A stretch of 64,000 bases of DNA from Forficula auricularia (Eukaryota; Arthropoda; Insecta; Dermaptera; Forficulidae): the NCBI GenBank assembly GCA_024734495.1, contig JALMQS010000085.1, positions 23,627,077 through 23,691,076 on the forward strand. Reading direction: 5' to 3'. The notes below the pieces were generated by a model. That model saw only the letters and a program-made list of their open reading frames with translations, was not told the DNA's origin and ran no database searches. How positions within the stretch are numbered: the first letter of the stretch is position 1; each line of letters starts with the position of its first letter. This document shows, piece after piece, positions 37,501-49,700 of the stretch. A program made the position numbers and the translations under genes.

Positions 37501-40500
37501 AAGTTTGGAAAGCCAAAATCAATTCAGTACTTCCTTTTGGAAATATAAATATGATGGTGCCAGAACGAACTTTTTGATGTTGGTATTATTCAGACGTACA
37601 GACAGACAGACAAAATAATTCTTTGAAAATATGTTTGTCCTTGTCGACTTATTGTGTAAAAACGTTTGATCGATTTTAATATAATTAAACGAACCTTATG
37701 CTGAGCTTCAAGTTGGTCCAATTTTTCTTTCCGTTTCTTCAATTTCTGATCTGCATCAGCCAAGACCCGCTCCTTCTCTTCCAATTGTGCTATTTTGTCA
37801 TCAAGTTTCCGTCGATCTTGCTCTAATTTGGCCCTCGCAGCTGCATCCGCCTGGTTCGACTTGGAGGCTCCTTCAGCCAAATGTTGTCTTGCCTCATGTA
37901 AATCAAGCTAAGCCCAACATTAACTTCATATTATTTTATATTCAAACAATATACATATAATAAAATATATTTAGGTATTAATTGATGATAATTAACTCGA
38001 TTTTTCTCCTTAAAGATATTATAAAATTTCTAAAATAGAGACAATAATATAAATATAGTCTCAAGAATGGAGCGATTCAACTGGGATTAATTATCTTGTA
38101 TTGAATTTAAATTATAAGGTGTTCTTAATAAACTTAAACTAAGATAGTGCTTAACTTAAATTGATTGAAGCTTTTGTGGTAGAACTTTTTATTAAAACTT
38201 TTTATTGAAAGCCACATTATTTTCACAATTAAATATACAGGTGAATAGTTTGAACCCAAATGCCCCCCCCCCTTTCTTAGTTGTTATAACTCGGCTTTTG
38301 CAGATCATTTGTTTGACCACAACCATTCACCTTCATCGACTAACCCCCTCCCTTTATATTTCATTTCAAAAAGCAGGAAATTAGATTTGTTTGAGTCAGC
38401 TGAAATTAAAAAGGCCATACACCTTAATCAAAACATCTTGAACAATCAAACAGACATCAAAACTTCACCAATAATTGACATCTTAATCCATGATATTTAA
38501 TTTGAATTGGAGTGCGATGAGAGTGTATGGTGGGTTTATTTTTTTAAATAGAAAATAAGAGATGGAAATTTTCACTATGCACCCTCATTGCATTCCATAG
38601 TTTATTGCCCTCCTTTATAGCACATACATAATTTTCGGCAACTTCCAAGTATAAATATCTTTTCTTTATTCCCGTTTAGCCCTTTGTCCGCTCCATCTGT
38701 TCTTTCGGCTCTAACGCCATCCCATCCCCTGATAATTCTTTCATATTTACACTAAGTCATAAATAACTGTCCATCATATTAAAATTAAAATAAATTCTGT
38801 TCATTATTTTATGTTATCTTCAGTCAATGTTCTCCTGACGATGAGTTAAGAGCTCGAAATATATAGAGTAAACTAAAAAAATCTTTGTATTTTAATTTTT
38901 CTCCTTGTGAAACACCACCAACTCCAACCTAATTTAATTTTAAATTAAATATACCTATATTTATTAATAAACAAATAAACCAATATAAAAATATAAAACA
39001 CGACGTTTCAATCACTATATATAAACATGTTGTCTGTTGGCCGTTGTCAGGTATCTCCTACTTGAAAAAGATCACAGATATAGTGATTGAAACGTCGTGT
39101 TTTATATTTCTATGTGTTTATTTGTTTGTTAATAAATTTATTTTTAAAAGTGAAAATAATGTGGTTTTTAATAAAAAATTTCCTTTGTACTTAAATTAGC
39201 TTAAACTAACTTTTAAGGTAAATTTTATTTCACCAAGCAAAGTTAGACGAAAAGGATTGCTTAGCTTTAGATAAATTTAAGTAAATTTATATCAAATAAA
39301 CATTATCCAATCCAAAAATAAAAATCTTTTCATTTCTTTTTTTACATGTTTGGGGTTTTTGTCTATCCATCCTCAGTTTATTTAATAATAAGAAGTCTTA
39401 TTGTAAAAAAATAAATAAAAAGGATTAAAAAAAGGAGTATGTATTTTGATTTGATTGTTTCTCTAATTGATTGCATTGACAATGTTTATTTAATATCATA
39501 TTACTATCAAGAATACCAGCAATTGAAGAATTTTTATATTTTAATTAATCTAAATTAACTTTAAAAGTTGGTTTAAGATTAATTTAACTTTTTTAGAAAT
39601 AATTTTCATTATATGTGTGTCAGAAGAGTTGTATTTATTCCCTTGGGAATTGAACCCAAGTGGCAAAAATCAATTCAGGCCAATGGCTACTCTTCGAGGT
39701 GAAATCAATTTGTTATAAATAACACCAGAAAAATCTTTTGGACTAATATTTAATCTTTATCATCAGAATATTTCGCGGTCAAGGGAGTCTAAATCTAAAC
39801 ATACATCCAAATCATATAATTTGGTGATGTTTTCGAGTTTCAAAAACCTCAAGAGCAAATAAATGAAATGACTATAGGGAGGGTGGGTTAAACATAGGCA
39901 GCACTACTGCCTGAGGTAGCGCTCTCTTGTGTTTATTTATTCAAATAATTGAGGAGAATTTGGTCAAATATTGTATTATAGTATATATCATAGATAAAAG
40001 AGTACACGGAGCCTAGGGAGCCATGTGGGAGTCTCTTTGTCTTGAACGTTTAATAAATCACCCCCCAAAGCTTAAATTTTCGTCACCAGTTGGAGCTAAA
40101 GTCGTAACGCACGGTCCCTATTCCTTAAATGAATATAAAAGTTCAAACCTCCCAAACATATCATTCAACTCAAACTCACTAGAATTCAGGGAAAAATTTC
40201 AATGCTAGGCGTAACTCTAGGGTCTGACCTTTCATGGAATGACCATATCTCAACCACTGCTAAAGCTGCAGCGCGCAAGCTTGGTCTCCTATTTAGGTCT
40301 AGACGCTGTTATACTCCCAGTCAACTTCTTATGCTGTATAAGGCTCAAATTCGTCCCTGTCTCGAATATGGCTCTCATCTGTGGAGGGGTGCCTCCAAGC
40401 ATTCTCTTGCTACACTGGATGCAATTCAGAAGCGAGCAATTAAACTAATAGGAGAACCGGCTCTAACCAACTCACTCGACTCCCTGGCTCACCGAAGAAC

Positions 40501-43500
40501 CGTTTCTGCTCTTTCCCTGTACTACAGATACTATCACGGTGTCTGTTCAGTCGAGCTGAAATCAATTATCCCCCCTAATGCCCTCTTTACGCGAAACACG
40601 CGGTTTTCTAACGCTCAGCACCCCTTCGCTGTCAAATTGGATAAAAGTCGAACAAGCGCTTTCGCCAACTCTTTTATCCCTTTGACTCCAGAGACTGGAA
40701 CTCGCTCCCTGCCACCATCTTTCCCGCGAATTATAACCTTCAGCTATTTAAGACCCGTATCCACAGATACCTTCGACCCCCGCCCAACCCATAAAATTCT
40801 TTCTTCTTCTTTTCACGATGGAGGGGCCAACCCAGGCCTTTAGGGGTTGCACCTTTTTTGGTGTAACTCCTTCTCTCATCATTATCATAAAAAAAAAAAA
40901 AAAAATTGCCGAGCCCAGCAAACTTAAGATTGAAAATACAACATTTATCTAAAGAAAATCACAAGCGATTATCTTCCAGCGAATTCGAGTTGTTATGGAT
41001 AATTTTTTTTATATTTATGTCGGAAGGATTGTCTTTATTCCCCTGGGAATTTAACCCAAATACCAAAAAGCAATTCAGGCCAATGGGTGTCCTTCGAGGC
41101 TCTAAATCATATAGTTTAAATATAATTTGATGAGGGTTTCGAGTTTAGTAAAATTGTCACAGCTCAATAAATTCGAAGGGCAACTTTCTTAAATAAATAT
41201 AAAAGTTCAAATTTCCTAGAGCAGTAGACTTAAAATTTCATTGGTTTGTCATTAAAATAAAAAAAAAAAACAATTCCAACCTGACTCTTCTCCAGCTCTT
41301 GCACGAGCATTTCCAGCTGAGCTTGCAGCCGATCTCGCTCCATCGCGACCACCTGGGCTTCCCTTTGGGCTGCATCTTTTCCAGAACTTGCTCCAGCAGC
41401 AGATTGTTGCAGTTGTGCCATTTGTTGTGTTTGGCCTGCCATTTGTTTCTCCATTGCTTGGATTCGCTTGTGCAGATCCGCCACTGTCTTCTCAGAAACT
41501 TCTGCACGTTGTCTCCACTGATCCCCTTCGCCACGTGCTTCCGTTTCCAGACGAACCAACATCGCCTAGGTTAACATCAAATTGTCATATTAAAGAATTT
41601 GATCTAAAGCGATTATTTCATAATATGAACTATTGCTCGTATACTTGCAGCATATACTGGAATGTACTTCTAGTTAGTTCTAATTGTAATTTTTCATAAA
41701 TAAATAATATTGAAACCGGAATTGCAGAGGATTGGATAAAAATTAAAAACCCATTAAATGGGCCAGACGTTTCGTCAATTTATTTTGACTTCCACAGTGG
41801 CCTATTTTATTACTTACTCTTTGTCAAAAAACAATTTAATTAATGATATTAAATGAATTTAACTTTAAAGGACATCATAGATATTAGAGAAATATTTTTA
41901 CATTGCATATCAGAGAGGTTCGTCCCCTTAGGAATCGAACCCAAGCGCTAACTAAGCTTGCCGTGCCAGTAGCCAAACCCTTAAGACAAATCTCTCTCTG
42001 ACATGCAACATCAATGATGTTTTGTCGTATAGTGAAATTGTTTTTGGACAAAGAGTAATAAAATGGGCCACTGAGGAAGTCAAAATAAATTGACGAAACG
42101 TCTGGCCCATTTAATAAAAACTCTAGGTTTTTAATTTTTGCCCAATTCCCTGTTATTCCTGTTTCAAATTTATTATGGATCTGAATGATACATCATAGAT
42201 AATATTATTGAAAATAAAAAAATATAAATGGTTAAAAATAATTTAACTTAAGAAAATTTTTCAAATATAAATTCTCCATAGATGGCATTATGACAATATA
42301 TTTTAATACCAATTTTCTTTTAGCCTCGTTCTCTATTTAATATATTTTAAATTGATAGTAAAAAAAAATCAAGCCTTATGATTTATATTTAAAAGTTGCT
42401 CGAAAACGTAAAAAATGAATCACTAAAAAATTTTCTGCGATTTTTTGAGCGATAATTCAAAATACATATGTATTTCAAGCTGAAATTTTCAGGGGGTTAT
42501 TTTTTTACATAATATAGAAACAATTTCTGAATAAAAAATTGATTTTTTTACATTTTTGAGAATTTCAAAATTCTTAAGCGATCTCTTTAAAAACTTTTTA
42601 TGAAGCTAAATAAAATTTGGAGAGACTTCTTGAAAACTTGAAATATTAACAAATTTTTATGGGAGACTCAAAAAGAAAAATAATTGGTCAAAATGGATCA
42701 TTCTAATGCAGTGTTTTTCAATCTTTTTCATGACGTGACCCTCTTACTAAAAAAAATTCGCAACCCCTTACCCCCCGCTGTTTGTAACCTGTATTTTATT
42801 ATGTTACAAATATCAAATCCATACAACATTTTTATTAATTTTTATAATTAGGTATCGGTTAAATACACAAGTACCTTTAACAGACATATTTTTACATCGA
42901 TACATCGCCAAACGCCTCGCCTTGTGTTAATCTACAAATGTTCTTTTATTAACATTTTCTTAATAAAAATATATTTTTAAACTTTTTTTTTACTGAGGCT
43001 TCGAGACCTCCTTATATCTTGGAGGGTCGCGACCCACACTTTGAAAAACATTGCTCTAATATATCTAACAAAATATATTCTAACTAAAATCTGCAACTAA
43101 TTCTTACCTGTGATTTTTCAAGCTGCCTGACCAATTCGTCTCTCTCGACTGAGAGTTGTTTGATTTCCACTTCCATTTGTTTATCCCTATTGGCTCGTTG
43201 TTGCATCTGTTTCATGATTTCTTCCCGTTCTGACCTCATGGCGTGCATTTCAGCCTCCATCTGCTGATCTTGATGGGATCTTGTCGAGAGGGTCTTTTCC
43301 AGTTGCCGTACAAGTTCATCCCTTTCCGCCGACACCTGTTTCAATTCCATTTCGATTTGCTTCTCTTTCTGGGACTTGGTCATTTGGGTCTTCTCCATTT
43401 GCCTGATCAACTCATCCCTCTCCATGGTCACTTGTTTCAACTCCACTTCGATCTGCCTCTCTTTCTGTGACCTCGTCGCTTGCGTCTTCTCCAATTGCCT

Positions 43501-46500
43501 GATCAACTCATCTCTCTCCATGGTCACTTGCTTCAATTCCAGTTCGATCTGTTTCTCCCATTGTGTTTTCGATGTTTGGGATTTCTCGAATTGCCGGATC
43601 AGCTCATCCCGTTCTACAGTCACCTGTTTCAACTCCAGTTCAATTTGCTTCTCCCTCTGGCTCTTGGTCGATTGCAACTTCTCCAGCTGCCTGGACATTT
43701 CATCCCGCTCCACGTTCAATTGTTTCACTTCCAAATCCAATTGTTTTTCACGATTTGTTCGAGATGACTGCGTTTTCTCTAATTGATGTATTAATTCTTC
43801 ACGTTCAATTAATAATTGCTTAAGTTCAAGTTCCATTTGCTTGTCACGTGATCTAAGAACATCACTCTCTTCAGCAAGATGTCGTTCTTTATTCTAGAAA
43901 AAATAAAATAAAATAATTTTAATAAAAAATTTAAATTATAGTTGTAAACAGAAATTTGTTTGTCTACTTTAATTTATTCTTATAAATAATGATTATAGAT
44001 GTTGAAAATTGGAGGCATGAAGGACAGAACTCGGTTGTTATTGAGTGATTTGAGGAATGGGGTTGAGGAAGTGGAGAAATAACCCTGCCTACTGGCTACG
44101 AAATTATTTATTCAAATTTTTTAAAATATACTATATTTAAATTAGTTATTGAATATCGGAAAATAAACAAAAAAAAATATTTTTACCTGCAATCGCGCCA
44201 TTTCGTTTTTGGTTCTCTCCAGTTCTGTCTGCGCGGATTTAGCCAGATCTTCTTGTTTCATTAATTGCACTTGACATCTTTCAAATTCCCTCTGCATCCT
44301 TGACATTTCAGCCTCGGCCCCTGAATTGACGGAAGCGGAAGCCTCAAGAGATCGTAGCCGTTCGTTTTCCTTCTGCAGATGTTCTGAACGCGCCTGCAAT
44401 CCCTCATGACGATCGCGGATTTTCTCAACCTTTGGTTGAAAAGAAAGCGTTCATATAATTTCTCGTTAAACATCAAATATTTTGAAAATAGCTAAGGGAT
44501 ATTTTATTTTATAATTTAATTATTTTACTGGTGCAGTCATCCTGAGTAAATTTAACCTATTCCATGTTCTATGTTGTTTTTTGTGAGAACTTTAAGAGCC
44601 AGTTTTATGTCGGTTTGTTAAAGTTGACAAAGGGTAAAACCTTAGAATTCACCTTGTGCCCGGAGAGATGGCCAATCAGACGTAGGTGTCAAAGTACCTG
44701 TCATCTGATTGGCCATCTGGCCGAGCACAAGGTGAATTCTAAGGTTTCACCCTTTGTCAACTTTAACAAAGACTTTACAAACCGACATACAACTGGCCCT
44801 AAGACACCCTACACTAATTTATAATTTAAGAATCTCAAAAATCATCTTCCATTATTAAACGATGATATCAGAGAAAAGTTTGAGGTTTCTATAAGATTCC
44901 AAGAAAGCACTTCTCACAGTATCAAACTAGACATTAACTTATGCTTAATTAGAACTTGGCAACTTATAGCAGTGAAGACAATTTGGTAATTTTTCGGTTA
45001 GATCCAGCCGTTTTTAATTTAAAATTCATCTGAATCGTTATTTTTACATATTAATTTTATCAAATCAAGCCCCAAATTTTTAAATAACAATAATGTGGTA
45101 AGTAAATTTGTGACCCACTTCTGTTTTTTTCTAAATTGTGGTATCAAAAATGACCCAGTTAATTGAGGAATTGAGAAAGTTCGCCATCCCTGTTCAAGAA
45201 ATAGTGAAATCAAACAGACGTTATCAGTAGTAGATTTCATGATTTTCAATAGGTTGGATCTAGAAGATTTGAAATTTTTTCGAACTTAATGAGCCAAAGT
45301 TAGGGGCCTGAGCAATGTTGTATGTTGAATGAGTGTAATTCTAATGCAACTCGAACTTGTTTTCACCTCGATATGCAAGCGTTCGATTTCGCCGAGTTGT
45401 CGTTGTATGGTGGCTGCTGATTTGCCAACATCGGCTTGCCGCAATTCCAATTCCAGTTCCAATTCGTGTGCCCGTGCTTCAGCTGCCACCCGTAAATCTC
45501 TCGCTTCTCCAAGTTCGGATTGAAGACGAGCGGTTTCGCCTGACCATTTGTCGGCTTCCATTTGGAATCCTTTTCCACGACGATCCAATTCAGCCCTGGC
45601 TCTTTCCAATTCAACATTCGCTTTTTCCAGTCGCTCTCGAAGACGTTCTGCCTCTTCTTTGCTTCGCTCATGAGTATCCTGTTGGATTTCAATTCAAATT
45701 AAATAAAAGCATTAAATACATAACACATTTAAGTTTTCCTTTTAGCTCAATACCTATGACAACATTTTAGTACTCTTTTGATTATATGATCAGCTAAAAA
45801 GTATAATCGTGAAGTCCCTTTATTCAAACTATAGACTTGTGTTCTTAGGCAGGTGGCCAAACAAGAAAATATAAATATCTACGAATTTTTTTTTTTAAAT
45901 TTTTGGATAAATAGAAAATTGACTGAAGGCAGCAGCAGAAGGATATTGAAAAATCACATTCCGAATAAAAAAATTTATTAGAAAGTCACTTGAATCCTCT
46001 AAAAAGCCGACGTTGCGAAAGATCTTCTCTCTTTTTCAGGGGTTAAAAGAACCAACGATGGAAACATACAGGAAACTTCCTTCTTCTCTCCTTCAGCAAT
46101 GCTCGAATATTGCCGTTTCTTGACATCATTATCATTGAGTATACAGTCCTAAGACTGGTTTGATGCAACAATCCGTCTCCACTCGATTCTGTCCCCCGCC
46201 AGCTGTTTGACCTCTCTAAATGTCTGGCATCCCATATCCCCAATTATTTGGTTGAAATATTCTAATCTGGGTCTTCCCCTTCTCCTTTTCTTTCCCACCT
46301 CCCCCTCCAAGATATCCCTAAGCAGTCCCCCATGTCTCAGTGTGTGCCCCATCATCTGACCTCTTCTCTTCTTCACACTCTTCCACAATGTTCTTCTTTC
46401 TCCGATTCTTGGCAGAAGCATCAAAATATTTTTTTTCTTTAAAGTGCACTGCTGAAGAAGAGAAGAATATAGTTTCCTGTATGTTTCCTTCGTTGGCCCT

Positions 46501-46692
46501 TTTAAACCCTGAAGAAGGATGGAAGATCCTGCGTCGGTTTTTAAGAGGATGAAAGTGACATTCCAATAAATTTCTTATTTTAATTTTATTTTTCATTATC
46601 CTTGGACTGTCTTTCATCAATTCCTTATTGAAATTTTAGCAGTCCGTCTCTTCAAAATAACCCTAGTAGCACAATGTTTCAAACTATATAGT

Positions 46693-46748
<56 letters not shown>

Positions 46749-49700
46749 TGAAACATTGTATATATATATATAGTAACTATATAGTTTGAAACATTGTGCT
46801 ACTAGGGAAAATACTTCTAATATTTCTGATAAATATTATAGAAACAGTCCATTCATATATTAAATATATATTGCTTTCTAAATTTTAGAGGAAGCAACTT
46901 TTTTTTTAAATTACCATTGAAAAAGGGAGAAATTCTCCTGAAACGTTTGGTTTTAAAATAAACATGTTCTGGTTTGTTTTTATAAAAGATTTGTATTTTT
47001 TTAAAGGTTTATAAATATACTATATTAATTCAATTTTTGTTGTTATCCTAATATTTATCAAAATTAAAAAAAAAATCTGTAAAATTTATATTTTTTTATT
47101 TTTATTCAAGGTAATTTCATTCCTAAGAAATCTGTATTTATTACTTTAGTGTTGCTTTATATTCATTTCTTAAAGGATTTTTTTTTTAAATTTATTTAAT
47201 TACCATTGATAGGTAAAAGAAGAAATTTTCCCGAAACGTTTGGTATTTTAATAAACATTTGATAAAAGAGTAGTATTTAACTAAAGAACTTAGGTAAAAT
47301 TGCAAGGTGAGTTTCACATAAAATTTTTATTTGAAACCGACCTTGGAATTTTACATAATTTTTTTATTATTAAAAAATGTTTCACCTTGAACCAACACCT
47401 ATCTCTTTAAAAGTTAACTAAAGAACATTAAGGGCCAGTTGTATGTCGGTTGGTAAAGTCTTTGTAAAAGTTGACAAAGGGTAAAACCTTAGAATTCACC
47501 TTGTACCCGGCGGGATGGCCAATCAGATGACACACCCTTTCACAAGGTGAATTCTAAGGTTCTACCCTTTGTCAACTTTTCAAAGACTAGAAACCGACTT
47601 ACAACTGGCCCTAAATATTAAGAATTAAATGAAGAAGATATCCTTACACCGAGAAACATAAAGTGAAGTCGACCAATGAGAACTTGGACTTGAAATACAC
47701 TCTCTAAATGCTAGACTTGATTAACGTTAGAATTAACAACGTACCTAGAACATGACTTGATTTCAAAAACCTTCAATCAAACTATCTTATGCTTACCTGA
47801 TATTTGCCAACTCTGGCTGCATATCTCTCGGCTTCCTCACGTAAGGATTCACTTTCCTGCCGATGTCGTTCTAATTCCGTCTGAGCTTTTCTGCCCTCGG
47901 TTGTCGCTTTTTCTAACCGCTCGTACATCTTCTCCAACTCCACCTAAAACCATTTTTTTTTTATTTTACATGGATTAGAATAAGTTTTTTTTTACAATGA
48001 TTCTCGTGTCATTTTCCGAATTTTTACAATAGTTCATAGTTATGAGAAGTATTTGGTCAAAACGAAGAAAAGTTACCTAATTTCGACTCACCAGAGATAT
48101 GAAATCAAACTATTTTGTTATCTTAATAGAAAACAGCTTCCTCTTTGATTTCCAATTCCCCGCTTGCTTTTTTCTTAAACTTAACTTGATTTAAAGCAAA
48201 AAATTAAAATTACATTATTTTAAATGATAATATGCATGCATAAAAACATATGGTATTAATTTGTTAGTTATAAATCGAGCTCTAAGGGCAAGTTGTATGT
48301 CACTTTGTAAAGTCTTTGTTAAAGTTGAAAAAGGGTAAAACCCCTAGAATTCACCTTGTGCCCGGCCGGACACGCACTTTCATCTTGATTGACCATCTCG
48401 CCGGGCACAAGGTGAATTCTAAGGTTTTACCCTTTGTCGACTTTTACTAAGACTTTACAAACCGACATACAACTGTCCCTAATTGAGATAAAAACAAGGA
48501 ATAAACTGAAAAACAAAGAGGACGCTGTTTTCTATTAAGTAATCAATCTAATTTGATTTCAAATATTGCTGTTTTAATAGTTTCATTTAGCTGTTGAATT
48601 TTTTATTTTTGTGATTACTTTGTTTAAAATTTGAATTTTTTGTGAAATCATACATAATTATAATTATTTATTGAACACGAGCAAATAATACAATAAAAGT
48701 ACAAAGTTCACATAATTAATTATAATTACGTGTGATTTAAATAAAAATTAAAATTTTAATTGCTGTTTCATATCTATGGTGTCCCAAGAATAGATCAAAA
48801 TGGCCTTTTTTGGTGTTAGATCAAAAATACCTCAAAACCCTGACCTGTTTTAAAAATTCAAAAAACTCCTTTAGAATCAGCGTATAAAACTCTATTAGGA
48901 ACCATAGTTAGGTTTACGTAAAAAATTTTTTGTTTACTAGTGTTATTTTGTATTTTTTAATATTAAAATATACCTACCTGTCCTTGCTTTTTAATTTATT
49001 TTTGAAATTGGATAGTATTTCGCACTTTTTGATAGATGTGGTCTTTGTACTAGTATTGTAGTTTTGTATCTGTTACCTGAAGTCTTGCCATTTCCTCCTG
49101 TGACTTGTCATGGCTCGTTTGCATCTTGGCATATTGCGAATGAGCTCTTTCGGACTCAAATGCCAAACGCTCGTTGTCGGCAACCAATTTATCCCGCTCC
49201 GCTGAGATACGACGGACCTCCAATTGCGCCTTGTCGAAACGTTCTCGAGTCTGAAAATAAAAATTCAATTTCAAAATGACCTTGTTTTTCTTTTTCAATT
49301 CCAATTGAATAATTACCATTTCGAGATCGAGTACAAGATGATCCCGTTCTTCTTTAAGTTTTTCATCGGTTTCTTTAAGCCTTGCGAGACTAAGGGCAGT
49401 TCTGTCGTGAAGGTCGTTTGCCCTTGAGAGTTCATCTTGAGCCTTTCTGGCTTCATCCCTCGCCTTGGCAGCCAACAATTGTTGACGTTCCGATTCCAGT
49501 TCCAGCCGTTCACGTTCCGACTCCACAGTCTCCAGTTTCGTCCTCTGACGGTCCATTTCTGCTTGCATTCTGAAAACAATAATTTTAAATTTAATTTAAA
49601 ACCATCAGTACCTTTTTATTAATAATTTTAAAGTAAAACGTTTCGGAGATTTTTTCTCCTTCTTTAGAGCCATTGAAGGAGCTAAATTTCTAACCACTAC

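Larger units (their letters stand above)
41700..42172. mobile_element. Inverted-repeat element, hammerhead-like family 2 (copy 2) interrupted by a tRNA-like element
   Basis: Same family as 4043-4318. The right arm (42058-42114) carries the best preserved motif in the window. The left arm (41753-41812) has CTGTGGA in place of CTGAGGA. A tRNA-like palindromic insertion occupies 41872-42010. Located in the brp intron between a12 and a11. Confidence 0.83.

Noticed and set aside
43376..43823. Several long plus-strand ORFs (up to 136 codons) opposite the repeat exon
   Set aside because: They are shadows of the periodic minus-strand coiled-coil coding sequence, with no splice support and no recognisable domain.
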